Shown piece by piece: positions 55,654 to 63,162 of a stretch of DNA of 64,000 nt. The translations under genes were made by a program, and so were the position numbers. This DNA comes from Verrucomicrobiia bacterium (GTDB taxonomy: Bacteria > Verrucomicrobiota > Verrucomicrobiia > Verrucomicrobiales > DEV007), in NCBI GenBank assembly GCA_030427505.1, contig JAUICH010000024.1, forward strand, positions 1-64,000, written 5' to 3'. Below the pieces are notes generated by a model that saw only the letters and a program-made list of their open reading frames with translations, had not been told where the DNA came from and did not search any database. Numbering within the stretch: the stretch's first letter is position 1; each line of letters opens with the position of its first letter.

Positions 55654-57111
55654 TTAGAAAAGATACATGACCGGGAACAGGAAGATCCAGACCAGGTCCA
55701 CAAAGTGCCAGAACAGTCCGCCCACTTCCACGCGGTTGGCCATGTGTTCCGGATTCCGCAGAAAGAGTTTCTTCCCAAACAGCATAAAGTAACCCAGCAC
55801 CAAAGCGCCGCCGATCACGTGCAGACCGTGCAGGCCCGTCATCGTAAAGTAGATGGCGTAGTAGGTGTTGTAACGCGGACCATGGTTCCCAATGAACTTG
55901 ATGTCCGAGCGTGGCACCTCAATCACCGGGTAATCGTAGGAGGATTCCGCGCCACCAGCGCCGTCGCCTTCCGGGTCTCCATGGTGAGCGGCCTCTCCAT
56001 GAGCGGCCTCGCCCTCAGCGCCGTGTTCCGCGTGCTCGTGATGGGCGTGCACGTGGTGGATGTTGATACGGTGATTCTGCTTTTGTTTCAGCGGAACTTT
56101 CTCTTCGCTGCCGTAGTAGTCGATCAGGTGCTGCTTGTACTTGTTTTGCAGGTCGAAGAAGCCTTTCTTCACGCCTTCGTCGGCTACGTAGCTCCAGATC
56201 ATGGACTCCTTCTGTTCGTCGAGCGGAACGCGCTGCATGTCGATTTCGTGCACTTCCAGCACCACGGTGTCGCCATTCGGAGCCAGCGATCCGGTTACCT
56301 TTGAGCCGTCCCGGAAGGTGATGGTCTTGTCAGTGTAATTGGTGTGCATGCGCTCACCCGAGGCGATTAAGAACGGCTCGGCGGCCTCCAACGTCACCAC
56401 GGTGTCCACGTCCATAGAAGGCAGCTTGGATTCATCGATCTCCCGGCCCTCTTCTTTCGCGAGTTTCTTCTCTTCCGCCAGCGCTTCCTTGTAGGCTTTC
56501 TTCGCGGCGTTCACGTCGGCGGCATACTTCTTGGCGGCCCAGGAGGCGGGGTCCGTGACTTCCGCTCCATCCGGAGCTTTGAAAACGGGCAGATCGCCAT
56601 GCACGGCCTTCAGGCAGTAGAGATTCTTCGCGGAAATGTCGAAGGTGATGGACTTCCCTTCGAACCGGATCTTGTCGGACATGATGCCGTCTACTTCCTG
56701 CACGATGCCTTCGGCGAGGGAGTTGTCGGTAAACTTGAGACCGTGGTGATGAAACTTGCCGTAATACTCCACGCTTTTCAGCCCCAGGAAGGTCAGGGCG
56801 CACAAAATGACGGCCGCCATCCACAACTGAAACCTAAACCAGTTCCGCATCTTCAGCTGCACCCAAGCCAAGACCACAAACACACTGGAGGCAATCAGCA
56901 CCAGGGTATTGACGAAGCCGATCGGGATGTTCTGAACTTCGGAAGGCCAGGGATTGTCCACCCCGGGCGTAATCCCGATACGCAGGAACACATAGGCGGA
57001 AAACAAGCCACCAAAGAGCATCACTTCAGAGGCCAGGAACAGCCAGATGCCAATCTTGGCGTTATACAGACCGGTGTCCCGGCGGGCGGTCACTTCGTAT
57101 GGGATTTGCAT
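55654..57111 (-). CDS. coxC: Cytochrome c oxidase subunit III with large insertion
   Basis: 485 residues, more than twice a normal ACIII-linked subunit III of about 200. The N-terminal part (1-115) has the first spans (IGIWLFLASEVMLFGGLFSAYVFL, NTLVLIASSVFVVLAWVQL, LWMAAVILCALTFLGLKSVEY), and the C-terminal part (about 412-485) has TYYAIYFTMTGLHGLHVIGGALVLGY and VGGLFWHFVDLVWIFLFPVMYL. Between them is a hydrophilic block of about 290 residues with helical Lys/Glu stretches and a His-rich run (HHVHAHHEHAEHG). The spans needed for the family remain. The insert should lie in the periplasm or cytoplasm and could bind metal. Confidence 0.88.
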   Translation of the reverse strand: MQIPYEVTARRDTGLYNAKIGIWLFLASEVMLFGGLFSAYVFLRIGITPGVDNPWPSEVQNIPIGFVNTLVLIASSVFVVLAWVQLKMRNWFRFQLWMAAVILCALTFLGLKSVEYYGKFHHHGLKFTDNSLAEGIVQEVDGIMSDKIRFEGKSITFDISAKNLYCLKAVHGDLPVFKAPDGAEVTDPASWAAKKYAADVNAAKKAYKEALAEEKKLAKEEGREIDESKLPSMDVDTVVTLEAAEPFLIASGERMHTNYTDKTITFRDGSKVTGSLAPNGDTVVLEVHEIDMQRVPLDEQKESMIWSYVADEGVKKGFFDLQNKYKQHLIDYYGSEEKVPLKQKQNHRINIHHVHAHHEHAEHGAEGEAAHGEAAHHGDPEGDGAGGAESSYDYPVIEVPRSDIKFIGNHGPRYNTYYAIYFTMTGLHGLHVIGGALVLGYFMLFGKKLFLRNPEHMANRVEVGGLFWHFVDLVWIFLFPVMYLF

Positions 57112-57186
57112 GAGCCTAAGAACTTATCTTGTCGCGTGGTGTGACAGTGAGTTTAGCTGACCCGGAGGATCGAGGCATGTGTCTCT

Positions 57187-59118
57187 CTAGTGGCCGCCTT
57201 TCACTTCCAGCTCCTCCTCCGCTGGCGCTTGAGGCGATTCCGGGTCGGGTTCGAACTGCGGCGTGAAGTCACGTTCCGCGCCCGGCACGCTGTATTCGTA
57301 GGGGCCGCGGTAGGCAACCGGTTCCTTCAGGAAGTTGCCGTGCGGTGGCGGCGTCGGGCAAGACCACTCCAGTGTGGTGGCGTCCCACGGGTTGTTGGAG
57401 TTCACCTTTTTACCCTTCGTCATGCTCCAGAAGAAGTTGATGATGAAAGGCACCTGCGCGATAGCGAGACACCAGGCGGACACGGAAGCCACGATGTTCA
57501 GATCGATCATGGTAATGGCCTCGCCGTTCTTAAAGATCTTGCTCAGGAACGATCCGGCTTCCAGAAACTCCTGGCCCGCGATGCGTTCGTAGGCCGCGCC
57601 CCCGTCCGAAGCCCGGCGGTGAAAGCCCGCCATCCCCTGGATGAACATGGGAGCGAAGATGCCGTTCATGAAAAGCAGGGACGGCCAGAAATGCAGGTGC
57701 CCCAGCAGCTCGCTCATGCGGCGTCCGGTCTGTTTCGGGAACCAGAAGTAGATGCCCGCGAAGAGACCGAACAGCGTGCCCGGAGCCACCACGTAGTGGA
57801 AGTGGGCGATCACGTAGTAGGTATCGTGCAGATGCAGGTCGATCATCGAGAACGCAAGCGGCAGCCCCGTCAGACCGCCAATCCCAAACATGGGGATGAA
57901 CGCCGTCGCGAACAGCATGGGCGTATTGAAGCGAATGGAGCCACCCCACATGGAAATGAGGATGGAGGTGATGAGGATGACCGATGGCACGGAAATCAAC
58001 ACCGTCACTGTCTGGAAGAAGGTGCTGACGCCAGCGCCCATGCCCGTGATGTACATGTGGTGAGCCCACACCAGGAAACTGAGGAAGCCCAGCACCATGA
58101 CGGCGTAGACCATGGTCTTATACCCCCACAACGGTTTCCGGGTATTGTTCGGAATGATTTCTCCAACAATGGCGATCGCGGGAAGAATGAGCACGTATAC
58201 CTCGGGGTGCCCCAGGAACCAGAACAAGTGCTGGTAAAGCAGCGGACTGCCACCCCCGGCGGCGTTGAAGAACTGGCCGTTCACGAACAGCCCGGAGGGA
58301 ACGAAGAAACTGGTACCCGCCATACGGTCCATAAGCTGCATGATGGCGGCCACCTCCAGCGGCGGGAACGCCAGCAGAAGCAGGAAGCCCGTAACCAGCA
58401 TGGCCCAGACAAAGAAAGGCATGCGCATCCAGGTCATCCCCTTGCAACGAAGGTTAATGATGGTGGTGATGAAGTTCACCGCGCCCAAGAGGGAGGAAGA
58501 AATCAGGAAAACCATGGCCAACAGCCACTGGGTCTGCCCCGTCCAGAACAGGCTGCCGAAGCTCAGGTCCGTGGTCGTGGCGAGGGGCGAGTAGTTCGTC
58601 CAGCCCGCCTTGGCGGCGCCGGAGGGAAGGAAAAAGCTGGCGAACATCAGCACGCCACCCAGCAGGTAGCTCCAGTAGCTGGCCATGTTCAGCCGCGGGA
58701 AAGCCATATCCGGCGCCCCGATCTGCAGCGGGGTGACGTAGTTCCCGAAGGCCCCAAATGCCAGCGGCACGATGCCCAGGAAGATCATGATGGTGCCGTG
58801 CATGGCGCCAAACATGTTGTAGAGATCCCCCGTCACCATGCCGTTCTCCAACCAGACGCGGAACCATGGCAGGTGCGAAATAAACGGCACCGGACGGCCT
58901 GGATAGGCGATGCTCCAACGCATCACCATCATGAGGAAAAAGCCTAAGGCCAGAAACAACAGGGCGGTGATGCCGTACTGGATACCGATCACCTTGTGGT
59001 CGGTGGAGAAGACATACTTCCTCCAGAATGGAGGATCGTGATGATGCTCCTCGTGGTGGTCGTCGTGACCGTGCACCGCCGTTTCGTGGCTCAGATCAGT
59101 GGAAGATTGTGGGTTCAT
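57187..59118 (-). CDS. coxA: Cytochrome c oxidase subunit I (aa3, type A1)
   Basis: 643 residues, twelve or more spans. All catalytic residues are visible: the low-spin heme His in FGAMHGTIMIF, the CuB His and cross-linked Tyr with the D-channel Glu in GHPEVYVLILPA, the His pair in VWAHHMYITGM, and heme a3/a ligands in HDTYYVIAHFHYVV. The E in HPEVY marks an A1-type, proton-pumping enzyme. The N-terminus is His/Asp-rich (HGHDDHHEEHHH). Reduces O2 with electrons from cytochrome c, and is probably fed by alternative complex III encoded at the right edge. Confidence 0.97.
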   Translation of the reverse strand: MNPQSSTDLSHETAVHGHDDHHEEHHHDPPFWRKYVFSTDHKVIGIQYGITALLFLALGFFLMMVMRWSIAYPGRPVPFISHLPWFRVWLENGMVTGDLYNMFGAMHGTIMIFLGIVPLAFGAFGNYVTPLQIGAPDMAFPRLNMASYWSYLLGGVLMFASFFLPSGAAKAGWTNYSPLATTTDLSFGSLFWTGQTQWLLAMVFLISSSLLGAVNFITTIINLRCKGMTWMRMPFFVWAMLVTGFLLLLAFPPLEVAAIMQLMDRMAGTSFFVPSGLFVNGQFFNAAGGGSPLLYQHLFWFLGHPEVYVLILPAIAIVGEIIPNNTRKPLWGYKTMVYAVMVLGFLSFLVWAHHMYITGMGAGVSTFFQTVTVLISVPSVILITSILISMWGGSIRFNTPMLFATAFIPMFGIGGLTGLPLAFSMIDLHLHDTYYVIAHFHYVVAPGTLFGLFAGIYFWFPKQTGRRMSELLGHLHFWPSLLFMNGIFAPMFIQGMAGFHRRASDGGAAYERIAGQEFLEAGSFLSKIFKNGEAITMIDLNIVASVSAWCLAIAQVPFIINFFWSMTKGKKVNSNNPWDATTLEWSCPTPPPHGNFLKEPVAYRGPYEYSVPGAERDFTPQFEPDPESPQAPAEEELEVKGGH

Positions 59119-59159
59119 GGCGAAATGGTGGCTGGGTAAACGCCCTGAAAGCCCGGGCG

Positions 59160-59191
59160 ATTTCCACTATATAACTATATAATCAAATAAA
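59160..59191 (-). promoter_or_regulatory. AT-rich island upstream of subunit I gene
   Basis: A run of TATATAACTATATAATC-type sequence about 50 bases upstream of the subunit I start, strongly AT-rich against a GC-rich background. On the minus strand it reads TTATATAGTTATATAG, offering -10-like hexamers. A promoter separating oxidase genes from the upstream cytochrome genes is likely but unproven. Confidence 0.35.
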
Positions 59192-59248
59192 GCCAGTGTT
59201 TCTAAAGCCGGGACCGTGCTCCGTCACTCGGTTCGCGGCTGCTTCGAT

Positions 59249-60052
59249 TCACGGTTTGTCAGGGGGAGCTGTCTCGCCCCCGCCCTCTCCGTCAGCGGGT
59301 TGACCCGTTTCCAGGTCCACTTTCGCGCCCGGCAACATGGCATCAGCCGGGATTTCCTTCAACTCTGCTTCCGTCCAAGGCTGGCTGCGCCCGGAGAATT
59401 TCTCCATGGCGGCTTTCATCATTTCCTCTGTCACCACGGCGGCTTGAGGATCTTCGAAATTTCCAAACTCGGTGCGGACGTAGGTCAGCACCTGAGCCAA
59501 GTCTTCGGGACCCAGTGCCTCCCATGGCGCCATCACGTTGTTGTATTGTTTTCCAGCCACGGTGAAGGGCCCCTGAAGCCCCTTGAGGACGATGGCGGCC
59601 ATGCGTTCGTTTCCGCCATGGACCCATTCAGACCCGTTAAGGGGCGGGAACAAGCCGGGCTGACCGTTTCCGTCGGCGCCGTGACAGCTCAAGCAGTTGC
59701 CATACACTTTCTTCCCATCCTTCACCCACCGGTCGATCCATGGGCCCTGCTCTTCCTCTACCGCGGCCCCTTCCACCGCAGGCCGGGGATCCGGGCCCTG
59801 ATGATCGTAGTATGGAAAAGCGTAAATGCTGGAACCAAAGCCGTTGCTATACTGGAAGAAATAGCCACCCGCGAAGATGAACACGAAGATCATCAAAATG
59901 AAATGGCGCAATTCCACGGGCTCGTGACCCGGGCGGGTCATGGGCACATCCTTTTCACGCTCCACGGCGCCGTGGACTTCCGCCACGCCTGCGCCTTCGG
60001 CCTCGTAATCGAGATTCGTTTCCTGATTCGGGTCGTTACTCATGGAATTCAA
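59249..60052 (-). CDS. Membrane-anchored mono-heme cytochrome c
   Basis: 267 residues. One N-terminal span (FILMIFVFIFAGGYFFQY) after a 50-residue cytoplasmic end, then a class I cytochrome c domain with a single CLSCH and a Met ligand candidate in NNVMAPWEAL, plus LAQVLTYVRTEFGN. The C-terminus is Pro/Gly/Glu-rich. In place it corresponds to CcoP, but CcoP carries two hemes; here there is one. It overlaps the CcoO-like gene by 4 bases. It probably shuttles electrons between quinol oxidoreductase and aa3 oxidase (inference). Confidence 0.88.
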   Translation of the reverse strand: MNSMSNDPNQETNLDYEAEGAGVAEVHGAVEREKDVPMTRPGHEPVELRHFILMIFVFIFAGGYFFQYSNGFGSSIYAFPYYDHQGPDPRPAVEGAAVEEEQGPWIDRWVKDGKKVYGNCLSCHGADGNGQPGLFPPLNGSEWVHGGNERMAAIVLKGLQGPFTVAGKQYNNVMAPWEALGPEDLAQVLTYVRTEFGNFEDPQAAVVTEEMMKAAMEKFSGRSQPWTEAELKEIPADAMLPGAKVDLETGQPADGEGGGETAPPDKP

Positions 60053-60717
60053 CTCTGCGGGTTGGCTTCGTCCGCTTCTCCCGCGGCGGCACCGGCCTTG
60101 TCCGGCAAGGGAGCGTCTTTCTTCAGTGAAAGCAGGTAATCCACCAAGGCCTCCGCCTCGCCAGTGGGCACGATCTTCGGATCTCCGCTCACATCACCGT
60201 CCGGGTAGACTTCTTTATAGAGGTGCTTGTAGGCGGGCATGATCGAGTCGGGCGACACGCTGCGCGGATTGTAAAGATGCTGGTGAAGCGAGTCGCGGTC
60301 CGCGATGCGGTAACCCACGTTGCTCAGATCCTGGCCGATGCGCTGATACCCAAGAAACGCGTAGGTTTCGCCCAGGTAATCCGCCGGACGGGTCTCCCGC
60401 TTCGGCGATTCCCGGTCGGTCTCCGGACCAGCCCAGCCCGGACGCCACAGGTCGGCCCCCGCGTAGGTGGGGCGGATCATCTGAGAGTGGCAATAGTTAC
60501 ACCCTTCCCGGGCATAGACTTTGGCCCCAAGGGAAACTTCCCCCGCCCGCGGACCGGGATACACCGTGGAACCATCCGGCGCTTTCATATCTTCCGGATA
60601 GGAAACCGGCTCCAAGGCGCTGAGCTTCACGTAGGGAACCACGATCAGCAACAACCACGGAAGGCCGAACGCGGCGGCCAGTCCAAGATACAATTTAGAG
60701 CAGCAATCTTTCTTCAT
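60049..60717 (-). CDS. CcoO-like mono-heme cytochrome c
   Basis: 222 residues. A single N-terminal span (YLGLAAAFGLPWLLLIVVPYV), then a heme c domain very like CcoO: EGCNYCHSQMIRP, RIGQDLSNVGYRIADRD, HLYNPRSVSPDSIMPAY with the Met axial ligand. Signature residues of cbb3 subunit II are kept. It overlaps both neighbours by 4 bases, so the three proteins are made together. Because its CcoN-like partner lacks active-site histidines, its role may be electron transfer rather than O2 reduction. Confidence 0.9.
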   Translation of the reverse strand: MKKDCCSKLYLGLAAAFGLPWLLLIVVPYVKLSALEPVSYPEDMKAPDGSTVYPGPRAGEVSLGAKVYAREGCNYCHSQMIRPTYAGADLWRPGWAGPETDRESPKRETRPADYLGETYAFLGYQRIGQDLSNVGYRIADRDSLHQHLYNPRSVSPDSIMPAYKHLYKEVYPDGDVSGDPKIVPTGEAEALVDYLLSLKKDAPLPDKAGAAAGEADEANPQS

Positions 60718-62204
60718 GCTTTAGCACCTCCTTTGGCAAGACCCGCGGCGGCTTCATCGGAAGTCAGCGCGGCACCGGGTTTGGAGTGAATCAGCGTGGC
60801 GCCCTGAGAACGCCGCCCCTTTCCGGCGAACATGAGGAGAAGTTGCCAGGCGAAGGTCAAGTTGGCGGAAAGGATCAACAGCCAGGCCACGGCCCGGGCC
60901 ACGATGTGTCCCTTGGTGATATTGACCGAGACCATGAAATCCTTCGACCACTGATTGATGTCGTAGCCCTGGAAGTAGCCCGCCACGACCTGGAAAGCCA
61001 CCAGGGAAATGATGCCGTAAGCGGAGAACCAGAAGTGAAAGCGGATCATGCCAGCGCTGGGCCATTCGCAACCAGTGATGCGCGGAACGATGAAGTAAAT
61101 GGCCCCGAACATGGTCATCGAGAAAAACCCATACACCGCCAGGATGTCCATACCCGCCACCGCGTGGCTGAACTGCAGATACTTTCCGAAAGTGAAATAA
61201 GAACTCATGGCCGTCATCAAGCCCAGCCCGGTAAACATGACCGTGCCGAAGACCGTAAACCGAAGCGACGGGCTGTAGGTGACCAGGTTAAACTTCCCTT
61301 TCAGCGTCTGGTAATGGTTCACGCCTGTCGTGATGACCACCAGAAGCAGGAGGATGCAGGCCGTGCCGCCCATGGCGGGCATCCAGGCAGGGAACGGTCC
61401 GCCGATGTAGCGTTGGAATCCCATCCAGCCCGCGACAATGGCCAAGGTCCAGAATCCGAAAGATGCCAGCGAATAACTGTAAATCGGGCGGCCCGTAATC
61501 TTCGGAATGATGTAGTAGGCCACCGCTAAGGCAATGGGCGTGAACCAGAAGAAGGTCAGGTTGCTGACATACCAAGTATCCACCCCGGCCGACATGACGG
61601 CGGAACCTTTGAAATGGAAGATGATGAGGTTGGCCGTGATGTAGATCCACGGAAACCAGAAGGCCGCGCCAATGAGGTAGTGCTGAGAGATGTACCCTTC
61701 CTTCTCGCGGCGGGAGCCGTAGAGAACCACCACCCAGATAGTGATGAAGAAATAGCAAAGCGCCATCATGGGCCATAGCCAGGACGGGAAGTCCAGCCAC
61801 ACCACCGAGGTGCCGCCCGTGAAAAAGATGGCCAGGATGCCCAGGAAAACCGCCACGTTCCAGACATGCCCCGCCACGATGACGGTGGTCTGCGCGCGCA
61901 GTTGCGCCCGGCTCAAGCGGGCCATCAGCCAGATCATCGTTCCCATTCCCGCCTGCATGGCCCAGCCGTAAATCAGGGCGTTCAGGTGGGCGGGATAGAG
62001 ACGGCCGTAGGTAAGGGCGAAGCAGTCGTCCCACAATCCCGGATTGCGCATCTTAAGGGCGCTCAGGAACCCGAGAGCACAGGCCAAAAGCAGCCAGACG
62101 GCTCCACTGGTGAAGAAGAATAAGACCGGAAGCCGCACCGACTGGTCGATGGCGATGCGGTCCTGCAAATTCTGATTGGCTACCTTTTCGGTTTCGGAAC
62201 TCAT
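60714..62204 (-). CDS. CcoN-like heme-copper family protein lacking catalytic His
   Basis: 496 residues, about twelve spans, with clear CcoN similarity: GRLYPAHLNALIYGW (low-spin heme His kept), YYIIPKITGRPIYSYSLA, GAIYFIVPRITG, FHFWFSAYGII. The Cu-centre residues are not there when aligned by eye with my recollection of Pseudomonas CcoN. WYGHNAVGF becomes WYVSNLTFF, GPHHLHYTALPDW becomes GFQRYIGGPFPAW, and the HVH heme ligands in the GAIY helix become Met-Asp-Ile. It therefore should not reduce O2 or NO. It is followed, with 4-base overlaps, by CcoO-like and mono-heme cytochrome genes. A structural or electron-transfer role is inferred. Confidence 0.85.
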   Translation of the reverse strand: MSSETEKVANQNLQDRIAIDQSVRLPVLFFFTSGAVWLLLACALGFLSALKMRNPGLWDDCFALTYGRLYPAHLNALIYGWAMQAGMGTMIWLMARLSRAQLRAQTTVIVAGHVWNVAVFLGILAIFFTGGTSVVWLDFPSWLWPMMALCYFFITIWVVVLYGSRREKEGYISQHYLIGAAFWFPWIYITANLIIFHFKGSAVMSAGVDTWYVSNLTFFWFTPIALAVAYYIIPKITGRPIYSYSLASFGFWTLAIVAGWMGFQRYIGGPFPAWMPAMGGTACILLLLVVITTGVNHYQTLKGKFNLVTYSPSLRFTVFGTVMFTGLGLMTAMSSYFTFGKYLQFSHAVAGMDILAVYGFFSMTMFGAIYFIVPRITGCEWPSAGMIRFHFWFSAYGIISLVAFQVVAGYFQGYDINQWSKDFMVSVNITKGHIVARAVAWLLILSANLTFAWQLLLMFAGKGRRSQGATLIHSKPGAALTSDEAAAGLAKGGAKA

Positions 62205-62297
62205 TCGAACGTTCGGCTAATACGCGAAGTAATCGTTTTCTGGGAAGTCTCTATCGTGCGCGGGTCGCGACTCTGGCGGTCCGGTTGGTAACGGGCC

Positions 62298-63125
62298 CTA
62301 CTCGGCCTTTTCTTCGGCGGCGGGTTTCTCTTCCGTTTCAGGTTCCGCCGGAGGCGCGGGCGCGGGCTTTTCCCCTTCTTTCGGCTCCGCCGGAGGCGGG
62401 GTGTTGGACTCCGGTGTGGGTCCGGTCGTTCCAGACTCTTTAGGAGCACCCGGAGTTTTGGGAGATTCTGGCTTAGGCTCAGCGCTTCCCGGTTTTTCAG
62501 CGGCGGGTTTTTCCGGCATGGGTTCCGCGGCTGGCTTCCCGGGAGCCGGAGCCGGCGCATTCCCGGCGGGAGTAGCGGGCGCGGGCGCCGGAGCCGGTTT
62601 CTCTTTCTTCTTCTCCGGAGCGGGCGTGTTTCCAGCCGGCTTCTCCGTCGCGGGCGCGGGAGCAGGAGCCGTGGCCGGAGCTTCCCCGGCTTTGGCGGGT
62701 GCTGCTTCGGCGGGCTTGCCAGAAGGCTTCTCTTCAGCGGCCGGCGCGGGCGCTGCTGGAGGCGCCGCCAAGGAAGTGGGCGAACCGGGCACTACCACGG
62801 CTGACTTGGCGGGCTTCTTACCGGTCAGGTCTTTGACCACCAATTCGGTCACGGCATCCACCGGAAGGCGAACCAGACCTTTGGCTTCGTCCACCACGGC
62901 GGGTTCGGTCACCAAGGTGGCCTGGGCCGCGTTGACCTCCTCCGCGAAGGCGTTCCGTTGTTCGATGCGTTCGGCCCGGTAAGCGGGTTCCTTCTGGCGT
63001 TTTCCGAACCCTCCACCAATGGCCACGAAAATCACCATCAGGACTCCGAAAATGACAAAGAGAAGGACACCGCCCCAGAAACTCTGGAACCGTCCTGAAG
63101 GAGAATCTCCCTGTGGTGTGCTCAT
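62298..63125 (-). CDS. Single-span protein with long Pro/Ala tail
   Basis: 275 residues. One span near the N-terminus (WGGVLLFVIFGVLMVIFVAIGGG), a conserved-looking 75-residue region (YRAERIEQRNAFAEEVNAAQATLV, GLVRLPVDAVTELVVKDL), then about 170 residues of Pro/Ala/Glu/Lys low complexity. The Ala/Val-rich core resembles small proteins that follow actF or oxidase genes in some ACIII clusters. It lies between the ActF-like and CcoN-like genes. Function unknown; the tail probably extends across the periplasm. Confidence 0.7.
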   Translation of the reverse strand: MSTPQGDSPSGRFQSFWGGVLLFVIFGVLMVIFVAIGGGFGKRQKEPAYRAERIEQRNAFAEEVNAAQATLVTEPAVVDEAKGLVRLPVDAVTELVVKDLTGKKPAKSAVVVPGSPTSLAAPPAAPAPAAEEKPSGKPAEAAPAKAGEAPATAPAPAPATEKPAGNTPAPEKKKEKPAPAPAPATPAGNAPAPAPGKPAAEPMPEKPAAEKPGSAEPKPESPKTPGAPKESGTTGPTPESNTPPPAEPKEGEKPAPAPPAEPETEEKPAAEEKAE

Positions 63126-63162
63126 AGGTCGCGTTTAAAAATGTCTCGTTCGGTGGTGGGCC

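Noticed and set aside
57190-58947. A 585-codon plus-strand frame over subunit I
   Set aside because: Antisense of the oxidase gene; composition is His/Arg/Glu-rich with no domain.
60714-62204. Calling the gene a functional cbb3 oxidase subunit I
   Set aside because: The CuB and heme b3 histidines are not found at the expected places, and no FixI/CcoGHIS maturation genes are nearby.
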